DNA of 64,000 nucleotides from Magnolia sinica (lineage: Eukaryota; Streptophyta; Magnoliopsida; Magnoliales; Magnoliaceae), in the NCBI RefSeq assembly GCF_029962835.1, contig NC_080583.1:67193158-67257157 (forward strand), in the 5' to 3' direction. The position numbers and the translations under genes were made by a program. Under the pieces are notes generated by a model. The model saw only the letters and a list, made by a program, of their open reading frames with translations, was not told the origin of the DNA and searched no databases. Numbering within the stretch: position 1 is the first letter of the stretch; the number at the start of each line of letters is the position of its first letter. This document shows, in pieces, positions 20,971 to 32,601 of this stretch.

Positions 20971-22038
20971 TTAATGTGAGATGGGGAGGGCAGCACCATC
21001 TACGGCAACACGATCAAGGCCAATGTAGTGAGATTGGAGAGATAGGTTGGAGAGATCATAGGTGAGATGTTGGTTTGCACCAATATCCGGGTACCATACA
21101 TCATTAGTTGGGGCAGAAATAGAAGCATGAAAGGCATTGAGAGAGTGAGGAGGGTCCCTTCCTTGGTAGGCATGATTCATACGATGATAGCAATCCAAAG
21201 CAGTATGACCAACTCTAGTGCAAATCTGGCACGTCGGACGACCATTGGTGGACGAGGGGTGGAAGTGTCCTCGAGGAGGACCGCCTTGGGCATGGCGTCC
21301 TCTCCCACGAAAACGTCCTCAGGAAAATGTTCCTCTACCCGAGGAAAAGCCGCGTGGAGGTTGATTGTTGGTACGGGTAGCGACGAAGGTTATGGGTGTG
21401 TCAGTGTTGGAGGCTGATAAGCGAAGCTCCTCTGTGATGAGAGCGCCATAAAGCTCCATCATGGTGATGGGGGGTTTCTAATGCAAGACAGAAATAACAA
21501 ATGACCCATACTTGGGGCCAAGGCATTCCAGAATGTAGGTGATGAGTTCAAAGTTGTCGACTGGTTTACCTAATGCCGCAAGTTTGTCTGCAGTTGTCTT
21601 GAATTTTTGCAGATATTCGATGGTGGGAGTAGAGCCCTTTTTTGTCGTTTGCAATTGCCGACGAAAGTACATGACCTGAGCATGAGACTGAGATAAGAAA
21701 AGTTGTTCAAGCGCAGTCCAGACTGACTAAGAGGAAGATAAACTGACAACTTGAGCTAGGATGCCTTCCGTTAATGTAGCATTGATCCAACTAAGTAGTG
21801 CTTGATCTCGCTTGAACCAAGTAATATAATCTGCATTGAGTACTTTGGTAGAGGTAGAATCATCCTTGGAAGAGAGAATATACTCAGGAGGACATGGATC
21901 TGAACCATCAACAAGGCTGAATAGACCGTTACTTTTAAGAATAGGAAGAAATTGAGATTTCCAGAGGAGGTAATTGTAAGAATCCAGTTTGATGCTCACT
22001 AACTGAGCAATATTTGGGAAGGTAGACGAAATAGCCAT
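20971..22038 (-). pseudogene. Copia A gag and protease, broken
   Basis: The gag part starts MAISSTFPNIAQLVSIKLDS at 22038 and continues with YFRRQLQTTKKGSTPTIEYL near 21640. The protease site reads WYPDIGANQHLT where active copia enzymes have DSGA. Stops lie between the pieces. Confidence 0.7.
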
Positions 22039-22438
22039 GGAGAAGAACTGAGGACAATGAGCAACGTCAACACGGAGAGTTGGTGCGCATGGTGGTTGCT
22101 GAGATAGAAGGAGAATCCTCTTGGTGTGACTGGGATTTGAGAAGAATCAAGGTGGACAGCGCTGATCGATTCGTGCGGATACGCTGGACACATGTTTCCA
22201 AAAGAGAGAGAGAATATGATCTTTGGGAAAAGAAAGGGTATTAAATCCTGATCCCAGGATTAGGAAAGGGAGTCGTAACCCTCTATAACTTTGATACCAT
22301 GATAGATTGCAAACTCTCATATCTGTTCCATTGAAAATGTCTAGTATAAATACATGTGCACTAGCCTATAATTGGTAGTGTAGTATGACGTAGTACAATG
22401 TAGTACAGTGACTATCTATGGTATGTACAATCAGCAAG

Positions 22439-23141
22439 TGACGCAGGGATGAACGTGATGAGGATAACTACCCCGAATCCACGGAGCTTCTCTGGACTCT
22501 TCACAGAGACTTCTCGAATCCACGAGGAAAAGAAAGCAGAGAATAGAAATAAATTCTAATAAATTCGAAATTGATTAATTGATGAATAAAAATGAGTTCA
22601 CAACCCTTTAAATAGGGCTACCAAGCAATGGGAAAGAAATTAGAAGCAAACTACAACTCAAACTCTTAGAATCCGCGACTTACTATAAATAGTAAACTTA
22701 CTATTTATAGACGGTCGTGATGTCTACTAGTGCGCAAGGTTTTCGGCCAAAAATAGTAAGTGTCCTATTTGGCTTCACCAAACCGTTCTCCTAATTATTC
22801 TAAGCTCTTTTCACGTTGGACGCAACTCCTAAAGCCCGACGGATGAAGAGTTATAATCAAACTAAAACTTACTATTTATAGTAAAAACAAAATTAAAACG
22901 GGGAAACGACCATCGATCCAGGGGTTTTTCGCAATTCCGGGCTGCGCAACCCGGCGTAGCGGGTTGGTTGGCTTCAGTAGCTCGTTCTACCCCAAAATCA
23001 TATATTTTACGTCAGATAACTCATTCCGGATTGCAAGATACGCCCGATTTAAGGTTCGATGGTCTGGATCACTTCTGTCGTCGACCGGGCCTTTTCTGAT
23101 CCATCTTGGCCATGTAATTGTCTGCGACCCGCTCTACATCA
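22439..23141 (-). repeat. Gypsy C 3' LTR
   Basis: 703 bases. The last codons of the integrase reading frame (down to 23069) lie inside it. The purine-rich AGTGGAGGAGAC on the minus strand just before it is the likely plus-strand primer. Confidence 0.9.
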
Positions 23142-23653
23142 GTCTCCTCCACTTCAAAAGAACTCGTCCTCGAGTTCTTGTCATGCTCTGGTTCATGATA
23201 CTCGGTTAGGTCCGCGACATTGAAAGTCTGTGAGATTGCCATGTCATCTGGAAGATCAACAATATAAGCGTTATCATTAATCTTTCGGATGATTGGGATG
23301 GGTCCAATCTTCTTATTTTTCAACTTGTTGTACGTCCCGGTCGGAAATCTCTCTTTGCGCAGATGGACCATAACGCGGTCGCCCACCTCGAACACTTTTT
23401 GTCGCCGATGCTTGTCCGCTTGTTCCTTGTACTTCTCGTTCGAGGCATGTAGCTTGGTCTGCACTTTTGCATGGATGCCCATGATCTTGTCTGCCATATG
23501 TTCTGCTGCAATGCTCGTGCTTGGGTGCTTGGGCAGAGGGACCAAGTCAAGTGTGTGGCGAGGCACTCGTCCGTATATAATCTGGAATGGTGATCTCCCT
23601 GTTGAGCGGTTCACCATGTTGTTGAATGCAAACTCTGCTTGAGACAAGGCCAA
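23069..23653 (-). pseudogene. Gypsy C integrase C-terminal part, running into the LTR
   Basis: The frame begins with the end of the integrase core (AEFAFNNMVNRSTGRSPFQI, IYGRVPRHTLDL) and continues through the GPY-like module KKIGPIPIIRKINDNAYIVD and FNVADLTEYHEP. Its tail after the LTR border at 23141 is about 24 codons, ending at 23069. It is out of frame with the upstream integrase part at 23711-24163. Confidence 0.85.
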
Positions 23654-23710
23654 GTCCCACTGCTTCGGTTTTTCTCCTGAAATATAGTGAAGGAGTTCCC
23701 AACGTGCGAT

Positions 23711-24163
23711 TCACAACTTCGGTCCGCCCATCGATCTGTGGTAAGCACTACTGAATTGAAGTCGTGTATCGAATCGATTCCATAAAGTCCGCCAAAAATG
23801 GCTAATGAACTTCGTGTCACGATCGGAAGTAATGGTCTTGGGGACCCCGTGTAGCCGTACGACCTCCCTAAAAAATAAATTCGCCACGTGTGTTGCATCG
23901 AGGGTCTTCTTGCATGGGATAAAGTGCGCCATCTTAGAGAAACGATCTACCACCACGAACACCGAATCCATGCCACGTTGTGTTCGTGGGAGACCAAGCA
24001 CGAAGTCCATTGATAAATCCTCCCAAGGACCGTCAGGAACAGGTAACGGGGTGTAGAGGCCCGTATTCTGAGACTGCCCCTTGGAGGTCTGACAAACATG
24101 ACAACGTTGTACGGCTTTTCCCACATCACGTACTAACTGCGGCCAGTAATACCGTTCTTCCAC
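23711..24163 (-). pseudogene. Gypsy C integrase zinc finger and catalytic core
   Basis: It shows [10 protein letters not shown], the [11 protein letters not shown] stretch with the first catalytic Asp, [12 protein letters not shown], and ITSDRDTKF with the second. The expected AYHPQTDGQTE stretch is damaged at about 23740 (AYHR then a frame change), so the catalytic Glu falls in another frame. Confidence 0.85.
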
Positions 24164-24247
24164 AAGATCTCGCGTCTTGTCTCGCCCCAGGTGTCCACCA
24201 AGGCCACCTCCATGTAGCTCCTGAATAATCTGCTCCCTCAGAGAACT

Positions 24248-24532
24248 TTAGGGGATGCACAATCGATTCCCTTTGAAGAGAAAATCGTCCTGTATATGAA
24301 GGTCACTGGGGTGACCTTCTTGACACTTCATCCAAGAATCTTTGAAGTCCTCATCCTCGGCATACAGCTCCTTGAGACAGTCGAAACCGACTACCTCGTT
24401 GCTCATTGTAACTAGTAGTGATGCACGACGGCTAAGTGCATCAGCCACCTTGTTCTGCTGCCCTGACTTGTGCTTCAGAACGAACGTGAATTCCTGTAAA
24501 AACGCAACCCATCTAGCATGCACACGGTTCAC
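24248..24532 (-). pseudogene. Gypsy C RNase H end and integrase linker
   Basis: [20 protein letters not shown] and [10 protein letters not shown] mark the end of RNase H. A TAA in YTDH-stop-VLKF at about 24563 separates it from the upstream part; a Gln codon changed by one C-to-T transition would explain it. Confidence 0.8.
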
Positions 24533-24702
24533 ATTAGTTTGACTATTAATAAACTTTAATACTTAATGGTCAGTATACAAAACAAACTCTCTTTTAATCA
24601 AAAAATGCCGCCAATGTCACAGCGACTGAACAACTGCGTACAACTCAAGCTTATACATTGACCACTTCTTTCGAGCTTCATTAAGCTTCTCGCTATAGAA
24701 AG

Positions 24703-25869
24703 CTACGGCCTACCTTCCTGTGATAATACTCCTCCAATTCCGACGTATGAAGCGTCACATTCAACCTCAAATAATTTGTCGACATTAGGAAGCACCAAGA
24801 CCGGTGTTGTAGACAAACGATGCTTGATCTCATGAAAGCTCTTATCAGCTTTATCGGTCCACTGAAACGGGCCTTTTTTCATGCAATCTGTTATAGGCGC
24901 GACTATGGTGCTAAAATCTCGCACAAATCGACGATAGAAAGTCGCCAACCCATGAAAACTCCTCACCTCATGAATGTTTGTCGGGATCGGCCATTCCCTA
25001 ATAGCTCGCACCTTTTCATCGTCCACACGAATACCTGCGGATGTTACAACAAATCCTAAAAACAACAGGCTGTCAGTTAAAAAACTACACTTCTTCAAGT
25101 TGAGGTACAACTTGTTAATTTGTAGGACCTGTAGCACCTGCCTGAGATGTTTCCTGTGCTCCGCCTCATCCTGGCTATATATCAATATATCATCAAAATA
25201 TACTACCACAAATCGGCCAGTGAATGGTTTTAGAACTTGATTCATTAAACGCATAAAAGTACTTGGTGCGTTCGATAGGCCGAAGGGCATGACCAGCCAC
25301 TCATACAACCCTTCCTTGGTCTTGAATGCCGTTTTCCACTCATCACCGGGTCGAATACGAATCTGATGGTACCCGCTCCTTAGATCTAGTTTAGAGAACA
25401 CCTTGGCCCCTTCTAACATATCGAGCATGTCGTCCAACCGTGGTATTGGAAACCGATATTTGATGGTAATTTTGTTGATTGCTCGGTTGTCGACACACAT
25501 GCGCCAGCTTCCATCTCTCTTTGGCATTAATAATGCTGGTACGGCACATGGGCTCATGCTCTCTCTCAAGAGACCCTTACGGATCAATTCCTCCACTTGC
25601 CCCTGAAGTATCTCACACTCCTTCGGACTCATCCGATAATGAGGGCGATTGGGCAGGCTAGCCCCAGGGACGAGGTCTATGTGATGTTGGATGTCCCTCA
25701 TGGGGGGCAATCCATCAGGTAAATCCTCAGGCCAGACTTCTTTGAATTCGTTTAGCAACAGTCTTAAACTTGAAGGGATGTTTGAGGGTTCCTCTTCCTC
25801 GCCCTTTACTACTACGGCGTATACCTCGCCAGTTTCCTTGGATTCCTCCATGAAATTTCGAATGGTCAA
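24703..25869 (-). pseudogene. Gypsy C reverse transcriptase and start of RNase H
   Basis: This is the longest intact frame of the element, 388 codons. In order it shows [59 protein letters not shown] and the catalytic YFDDILIYS, then [15 protein letters not shown] of RNase H. A one-base frameshift near 25867 cuts it from the protease frame. Confidence 0.9.
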
Positions 25870-26840
25870 GAGGAATTTTCCTCCACTTTAGAGGCTTTAG
25901 GGTGGTTCTCTGGTGCCATAGGGGCAAGGATTATTTTTCGACTATCCTTGACGAATACGTAAACATTATCTCGTCCCCGATGGGTCGCATCACGGTCCGA
26001 CTGCCAGGGTCGACCGAGTAACATATGACAAGCTTCCATATCGACCACGTCACAAAGTATTTGATCCTTATAATTTTTGCCAATTGAAAACGAGATAGTG
26101 CATTGTTCAGTTACCTTGGTCTCATTCACCTTTTTTATCCAACCAATAGAGTATGGGGAAGGATGCTTCATCGTTGGTAGCCGCAACTTGTCCACCATTA
26201 CTCTCGAGACGATATTTTCGCTACTAACACTGTCTATGATCACATCACAGACCTTTCCGTTGACGGTGCACCGAGTACGAAATATATTGTGTCGCTGTGG
26301 ATGTAATTCCTTTCTTGGGGCATACAGTAATCGCCTCACAACTAGAAATTCGCCACGATCTTCGCCCGTCACTTCATCGCCACTTGCTATTTTCTTCAAT
26401 GGTTTGTTCATGTTCATCAAAGCGATGGTCTTCTTCGCGGCCTCATCTTCGATGCCCCCTTCGTTTATAGTCAAGTGCGCTGGACGTTGAGGACAAGTGT
26501 TTGATAAGTGGCCTGGTTGGGCACAATGGTAACAATTATTCGACCTTGGCCGAGTATAAGGATTTGGAATCCTACTCGGACTGTTGTGGGTGCCGCACGT
26601 TGAGGTCTGGATGAGCCGCTCCCGTATCACGGTTTGCGGTTGTAGGAAGTTGAGGTCCTGGATCTTTTCCTTGGCAGCACTGGATTCTGCGTGGGACCCG
26701 TCATGGGGGTCGATTTGAAGGATATTGACGAGCAGGAGCTCTTGCAAGTTGTGTTTCGCCCTACCCGCCAATTGAATCGCTTCATCCACCGTCCCGATTG
26801 GGTACATCTGAACTCGACTGAATTGTCGGCCGCAACCCAC
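25866..26840 (-). pseudogene. Gypsy C gag end with zinc knuckle, and protease
   Basis: The frame has RVQMYPIGTVDEAIQLAGRA (end of the capsid domain), CYHCAQPGHLSNTC (CCHC zinc knuckle) and a protease-like part with VCDVIIDSVSSENIVS. The active site is DSV where active enzymes have DSG or DTG. Confidence 0.85.
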
Positions 26841-26866
26841 CTATAAATCGTGCCACCTTCTCTGAC

Positions 26867-27613
26867 TCAGATTCTGCAGATCGTTTCGTGTAGCCAACCG
26901 TTGAAATTCTTCGATGTAATCTTAACGATTGCTTTACCCTGTCGATAATTTTGATATTGTTGGAATAATATCTGCCCATAATCACTAGGGAGAAATCGAG
27001 ATCGAAGAAGACGTCTCATCCGTGGCCATGATGAGATGGGCGCCTTGTTCTGGCGGGCTCGTGAGAGTTGTAATTGTTCCCACCATGCAGAAGCACCAGA
27101 TTTTAATTTAAACGCTACCAATTTTACCCTTTTATGATCTGGCACGTCCATGTAATCAAAATATCTCTCTACTTCGGCTAGCCAATCGAGAAAATCTTCT
27201 ATACGTAATAAACCATTAAAACTAGGAAGTTCAGCCTTACCTCGATAGTCTCTTTCAGCACGATCTAGATGATCACCTCCATGGATTGGTCGTCGAGCAA
27301 AACCCTCATTAAGGTCCTCGTCGCTAGAACTTGAATCATCTGGTGTAGCCCTACGGTTTGCCACTGGTAGTGCTCTACGAAAATCGGGATTGTGTCGTAC
27401 AGCAACCATGGGTGGTGGAGCCACCATGGGTGGTGGAGCACCGCCTAGGGCTCGGGGCGGAAGTAGCGCATCCGCAAGACGGTCGAGAGTTGCCTGCAGC
27501 CCTTGCATGGTCAACTGACTCTCCCGGTGGAAAGCTTCCATTCTTTCCGAAAGATAACGAATCCCTGGATCACCGTCCACAGGATTTTGATTCATACCTT
27601 CGTTGTTTGCCAT
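26867..27613 (-). pseudogene. Gypsy C gag, N-terminal and capsid part
   Basis: It starts at MANNEGMNQNP (27613), just inside the 5' LTR and primer site. The capsid-type stretch RIEDFLDWLAEVERYFDYMD and KLVAFKLKSGASAWWEQLQ is clear. Between about 26950 and 26840 the reading frame changes at least twice. Confidence 0.85.
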
Positions 27614-27646
27614 CGGCCCGAGGGAAATCCTCGCTTTGATACCAAT

Positions 27647-28350
27647 TGACGCAGGGATGAACGTGATGAGGATAACTACCCCGAATCCACGGAGCTTCTC
27701 TGGACTCTTCACAGAGACTTCTCGAATCCACGAGGAAAAGAAAGCAGAGAATAGAAATAAATTCTAATAAATTCGAAATTGATTAATTGATGAATAAAAA
27801 CGAGTTCACAACCCTTTAAATAGGGCTACCAAGCAATGGGAAAGAAATTAGAAGCAAACTACAACTCAAACTCTTAGAATCCGCGACTTACTATAAATAG
27901 TAAACTTACTATTTATAGATGGTCGTGATGTCTACTAGTGCGCAAGGTTTTCGGCCAAAAATAGTAAGTGTCCTATTTGGCTTCACCAAACCGTTCTCCT
28001 AATTATTCTAAGCTCTTTTCACGTTGGACGCAACTCCTAAAGCCCGACGGATGAAGAGTTATAATCAAACTAAAACTTACTATTTATAGTAAAAACAAAA
28101 TTAAAACGGGGAAACGACCATCGATCCAGGGGTTTTTCGCAATTCCGGGCTGCGCAAGCCGGCGTAGCGGGGTTGGTTGGCTTCAGTAGCTCGTTCTACC
28201 CCAAAATCATATATTTTACGTCAGATAACTCATTCCGGATTGCAAGATACGCCCGATTTAAGGTTCGATGGTCTGGATCACTTCTGTCGTCGACCGGGCC
28301 TTTTCTGATCCATCTTGGCCATGTAATTGTCTGCGACCCGCTCTACATCA
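27647..28350 (-). repeat. Gypsy C 5' LTR
   Basis: 704 bases, almost identical to the 3' LTR. The visible differences are single bases, such as GAGTTC context T/C near 22592 versus 27801, and a GCAACCC/GCAAGCC change. Confidence 0.9.
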
Positions 28351-28404
28351 GCAAGATTCCCAAAATCCGACCCAACATCCATCATGATCGTGGATGTGCC
28401 ATTA

Positions 28405-29048
28405 ATACGTATATGTACATATGCATGTGTGTGTGTAAGAAAAACATAGCGTGCATACATTTACATACACATTCACATTACCTACAAAATGTACAATTAA
28501 AAGAATAATTAAAATACAGAAAGCATTCAATATTTGGTACATAAATCAAAGATAGGATGGCAAGGATCTTCTAGTCTGTTAGATAGTCGCACAATGGTCA
28601 ATCCACTGTGAGGTACATCAGACCAATTGGTGTGGATAACAGGACCATGAACAAACTTGTGCAGATTGAAAATAGAGGAGTCTCATAGTATATATAACAA
28701 CTGATTGCAGAGTTGATCATTCAGGCCTTTCAATTCATAGATGTGGATCTTGGACCTATGAACGGGAATATCCCCGATCCGCACAAAGAAAAAAGGAAGT
28801 GACTTAGACAAAAAGAAATGAAGTGAATTAGATAAACCAAAGGTTGAGAATCACTTAAGTCCTCAGTAAAATCACTAATGTTACAATAATTTTCGGATCT
28901 TATGATATTCCTTCTCGCTCAAAATCATAACAAAATAGCTAGTACATTGAGATGAAAGCAATACACTAGATTATGATGAAAGAAAACCAGCATTCCACAA
29001 AACATTTACAAATACATCCAGGCCCGCAAAAATACAATAAGAAATCCA
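28405..29048 (-). other. 3' flank of CslE copy B
   Basis: This region lies between the copia A target duplication and the stop codon of CslE-B. It has a short (TG)n run near 28425-28436. No polyadenylation signal stands out and no gene is seen; it presumably includes the old 3' UTR. Confidence 0.5.
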
Positions 29049-29561
29049 TCATATGAAAGGTGAAAATAGAGATAACAGAGCGATTGCTAGCCCTATCGAA
29101 TATATAGTTATAGATGTGGGCATCCTACCTTTATCTTTCCTCAAGAACATGGCTTCATATAGTGGCACACTAATTAAGCTTATATAACCCGAGATAATAA
29201 TCTGTAGGGCCATATGATCGAAGATGGCCCATCCGCCCATTGTGACCATAATCATCATTGCCTTGAGGAAATAGAAGAGGTTGAGTAGAGAGAGTGTTGT
29301 TGGGGGAATGAACATGGGGGAGGCAACCGCGAATTCCATCATTTCTTTCTTGTACCTCTTCAGTGCTTCCAAAATGCTGAGATATTTTAAGATTATGACC
29401 ATAACCGAAAAAAGGTAGGAAGAAGATCCTTTCATCATCCACATTCGAGTCTCATTCCACCACATCTTCATTGTTCCTTTAGCCAAAATCAATTCACCCA
29501 GACTGAAGATGTGGGAAGCAATGCCCAAGAAAGCAAACACCTTGAACCATGGATCAGAGGC
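29049..29561 (-). CDS. CslE: CslE copy B exon 8 (C-terminus)
   Basis: The exon is 513 bases including the TGA stop at 29049, phase 0. The acceptor is TTTTCCAG before GCCTCTGATCC. It begins ASDPWFKVFAFLG and has GTMKMWWNETRMW, SPMFIPPTTLSLLNLF and FLRKDKGRMPTSIT, the C-terminal CslE pattern with several membrane spans. It supplies the only view in this window of the final exon of this gene type. Confidence 0.88.
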   Translation of the reverse strand, partial: ASDPWFKVFAFLGIASHIFSLGELILAKGTMKMWWNETRMWMMKGSSSYLFSVMVIILKYLSILEALKRYKKEMMEFAVASPMFIPPTTLSLLNLFYFLKAMMIMVTMGGWAIFDHMALQIIISGYISLISVPLYEAMFLRKDKGRMPTSITIYSIGLAIALLSLFSPFI

Positions 29562-30218
29562 CTGGAAAATGAATAATAGAGGGCTATTAGATTTTTGGGC
29601 TATGGACCATCTAGATTATGGCTCACAGATAAATAGTACTATGGTTCACCAATATCTAAAATCAACTAAGGAAAGCTGATCAGATCCATTGGAGTTTTAT
29701 ATAGGCCTGATTGGATTCGGCTATGGCATTCAGTCTTATTGGGTTCAGTTTCAAGCATGATTTAGGATTTAGCATGGGTTTGGTCCGGAAAAGGATTCAA
29801 ATGGTTGAAATGCACCCATGTCTATCCAATTTGTATTGGGAAGTGCTGAGATTAACCCACAGTGAACATTTTGGGCATGTTTGGATAGACAGAATCCATG
29901 CCGAAATGGAAATTGTTTTCTATTGACAAACAAGTTGGGTTGTATGGATATATGGATTCCAAACTATTGTTTTCAAAGACAGAAAATGTTTGGCATAAAA
30001 AATAAGGTTGCTGTTGCAGGATTCCACTTAAAATCTAAACAGGTGCCCCCATTTTTGCAATCCAATTTTTTTAGGATGGCCATGGAAATTATCACTGGGT
30101 AATCATTACATTACCCGAAAAATCCAAACACGAACCACGTTTTCAAACACAGCATTAGAGAAGGTGTTTGAAGGATAAAGTTGGAAGTTAGAGAGAGGAA
30201 AGGAAGGGTACAACTTAC
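29562..30218 (-). other. CslE copy B intron 7
   Basis: 657 bases, the same length as in copy A and nearly the same sequence. Nothing else is seen. Confidence 0.7.
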
Positions 30219-30566
30219 CTTAGGGAAGATTGGGATGTCATTGGCAGCAGCCAAAGGGAGAAAGAGTCCATAACAGACCATGGGCAGACACCAGAGGGCC
30301 CAGAGGGTGTAAAAACTGTAGCACATGATCTGGCCAAGCTTCAAGCGTCCAACACCATGTGTCCAAGGGCAGTAGTCGGAAAGGAAGATCTCAAGCAAGC
30401 CAGTCGACCATCTCTTGTGTTGAATGAGGGTGTCATTGGTGTTAACTGGGGGAAAACCCAAGTAAGCTGTCCTATTTGGGCTGCAGAAAACTGATTGCCA
30501 ACCCCTTGACTGCAAAACCACGCCCGTGAACACATCCTCTACAGTGCATCCATACATCAATCCCAT
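30219..30566 (-). CDS. CslE: CslE copy B exon 7
   Basis: 348 bases, phase 0, open. It keeps VEDVFTG and [10 protein letters not shown]. Small changes from copy A include GCAVED to GCTVED and SPKRTA to SPNRTA. Confidence 0.85.
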
Positions 30567-31415
30567 CTGGTGAAAAAGAACAAAAAAAAAAACTTCAATA
30601 ACCTCAGACAGACAATAAGTGACATTGTTTTTCTTACTAAAGATGAATTGATTTTTTTTTTTTTCTTCTTGAGTAGTAGATGCATGATGTTTTCCGTGCT
30701 TCCAAAGCATGTGATGTAATAGGATGACAAAACTATGCAATCCTCACCCCAAGGATTTATGGAATAGGGAAAGGAACAAAATGAAATGGGTGGAGGTAGT
30801 AAGAAAAGACCTAGGGCCTGTTTGGATCCCACCAAATAAGTTACTTTTTTCTACTTACAGCAGTAGATAAGTAAGTTCGTTTACGATTAGTTATAAGTTT
30901 CGGTTATGATTAGTTATAAGTAACTTTTTTACTTAAAATTACTTAATCACTTCAGTTAATTTTTTTTCAGCTTTTCTACTTTGCGTAAGTTGCTGAAGAG
31001 AGGCATCAGGAGATAAAAAAGAGAGGAGAAGACCCCTTTAATGTCCTATAGTATAAATAAAGATACGGTCATTGATAAAGTGGAATAGCAGAATAAGATT
31101 GATATAGCTGACCTCAATTAGTTGAGATAAGGCTAAAATGATAAAGATGATGATGATGATGATTTGGGTTTCAATTCTTACAAGTGAAGTTCATGGTTTA
31201 GGCTAGTGATTAGTTGATCCTCACTATTAGTAAAATATATGGCAAAAATCTCTTAGATCGAATGGTGATGCAAGAAGAGTGGCCCAGACAAATTTGATGG
31301 CCTAGATCAATTATCAAACTCTCCTTGTGTACGATGTGCACCACAACATGATGCGAATGAGATGAATTGGCCTTGGCAAGAAAGGAATTATAAGTAGAGG
31401 GATCTAATGCCTTAC
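30567..31415 (-). other. CslE copy B intron 6
   Basis: AT-rich, collinear with copy A intron 6, with the same (GAT)n-like run near 31147. Nothing else is seen. Confidence 0.7.
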
Positions 31416-31510
31416 ATCCTTGCCCCATGGTTTGCCATTCTCGTAAGTGCAACTTGATAGAGCCTTGGCCTTTGCTTCCAACTCTCTCCAGCTCTCATTA
31501 CCTCCAGCTA
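31416..31510 (-). CDS. CslE: CslE copy B exon 6
   Basis: 95 bases, same sequence as exon 6 of copy A over its length, with both splice sites kept (ATGGAAG acceptor, GAT-gtaag donor). Confidence 0.8.
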
Positions 31511-31800
31511 CTTCCATTCAACACATGATCAACAGAACATCAAAAACAACAATTAAGCTTTTCCAATAGGAAATTTTCTAATGCTATCCCACCCTATATC
31601 ACTAGATAAGATCATGATGAAATGTGGGGCCCACTTAGAGACTAATACAACATGGCCAAATGAGATGATTTGGCCATGCATTGTATTAGTCAACAGTGGT
31701 ACAACAGTATTAGTCACGGTTGAACGACAACAGATTTCAACATTTCTATAAGAAAACATTGGATTAGCAACAACTAGTTATGATGTATCAATGTACCAAC

Positions 31801-31930
31801 CTGGTTTCTCTTCCAAATTAGGCCGGTAATCAGGTGTAAATTTCCTTCCGTTGAGAGACTCACGCCGGTGAATTGAGCCAGTGCCAGCATACATGGGACC
31901 GTTGTGTGCATTCGCACCGAAAAATTCAAT
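31801..31930 (-). CDS. CslE: CslE copy B exon 5
   Basis: 130 bases. It carries [15 protein letters not shown], with the same Ser in place of the usual Cys as in copy A, so the change predates the duplication. Confidence 0.85.
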
Positions 31931-32107
31931 CTACACAGAAGAAAAAAATATATATACATAACAATATAAAGAATGTCATGAAATTTTAGAATTCGTGGGT
32001 GGGCCGAGACATAAACCAATGTTCTTGCATGTAGAGCAATAAAACATAGCTACATACAGATTGATTGTTTTGAGATAAATCAGGGGAAAGTTGGTTTATT
32101 TTCTTAC

Positions 32108-32320
32108 CTCATAAATCCTCTTGACCCCGTTGGCATACAAGTCATTTTTGGTCAATCCTCCAAAGCTCTGAGGGAACTGGCCATACCCGATTCGGTGGCT
32201 CTCCTTAGGGTCCAGCATGAAACACATGGCATGACGAAGGGCTTGTGCATTATTCGAGTGCATGTCGCAGTCAACATTGAGAATGAAAGGTGCATTGCTT
32301 ATCAAATTCGACACCTGATT
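32108..32320 (-). CDS. CslE: CslE copy B exon 4
   Basis: 213 bases, phase 0, with [12 protein letters not shown] intact. Two replacements against copy A are seen: NRVSN to NQVSN and GYVQFPQ to GYGQFPQ, the latter in a strongly conserved stretch. Confidence 0.85.
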
Positions 32321-32601
32321 CTGTGGCAATGCCAAAAAATCATTTTGAAAAGTGAGTGTACCAATTTTATTTTTTAAAAATTAAAATCACATTCCCATTG
32401 ACAATTTAACAAAAGATAAAAGCTGTATCAATATATTTTCTAACAATTGTTATGAGACATGGTTTACAAAGTGATGAACAGAGATTGAATGGGAACTGAT
32501 AAATATACAACGAAGCCAGTCCATGGTCTGAAATGGGATTGTGATTGCTAATCTTATATCTATGCTATGGTGGCAAAGTTTGAAAATAAAAAATCATGCC
32601 T

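Larger units (their letters stand above)
22439..28350 (-). mobile_element. Ty3/gypsy retrotransposon C (CRM-like chromovirus?), nested in copia A
   Basis: The element is 5.9 kb. LTRs are 22439-23141 and 27647-28350, both TGACGCAGGG ... TCTACATCA on the plus strand. The flanks GCAAG at 22434-22438 and 28351-28355 are the target duplication, placed inside the copia LTR. The primer site TGGTATCAAAGC lies two bases from the 5' LTR. The gene order gag-protease-RT-RNase H-integrase is that of Ty3/gypsy. The pol frame continues into the 3' LTR, a feature known in the CRM clade; no clear chromodomain was seen. LTRs differ at only about five positions, so the insertion is young, yet the frames are broken. 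Confidence 0.92.
17862..28404 (-). mobile_element. Ty1/copia retrotransposon A, degenerate, split by a gypsy element
   Basis: LTRs at 17862-18049 and at 22300-22438 plus 28356-28404 begin TGATAGATTG and end GTGCCATTA on the plus strand. The flanks ATACG at 17857-17861 and 28405-28409 are a 5-base target duplication. The primer site TGGTATCAAAG (initiator-Met tRNA type) abuts the right LTR at 22289-22299. The gene order gag, protease, integrase, RT, RNase H on the minus strand is that of copia elements. LTRs differ at roughly 5 percent by eye, and the coding region has stops and frameshifts. Confidence 0.9.

Noticed and set aside
28173..28508. ORFs duplicated at 22964-23209 and 28173-28508.
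   Set aside because: They are LTR sequence of gypsy C read in the wrong strand.
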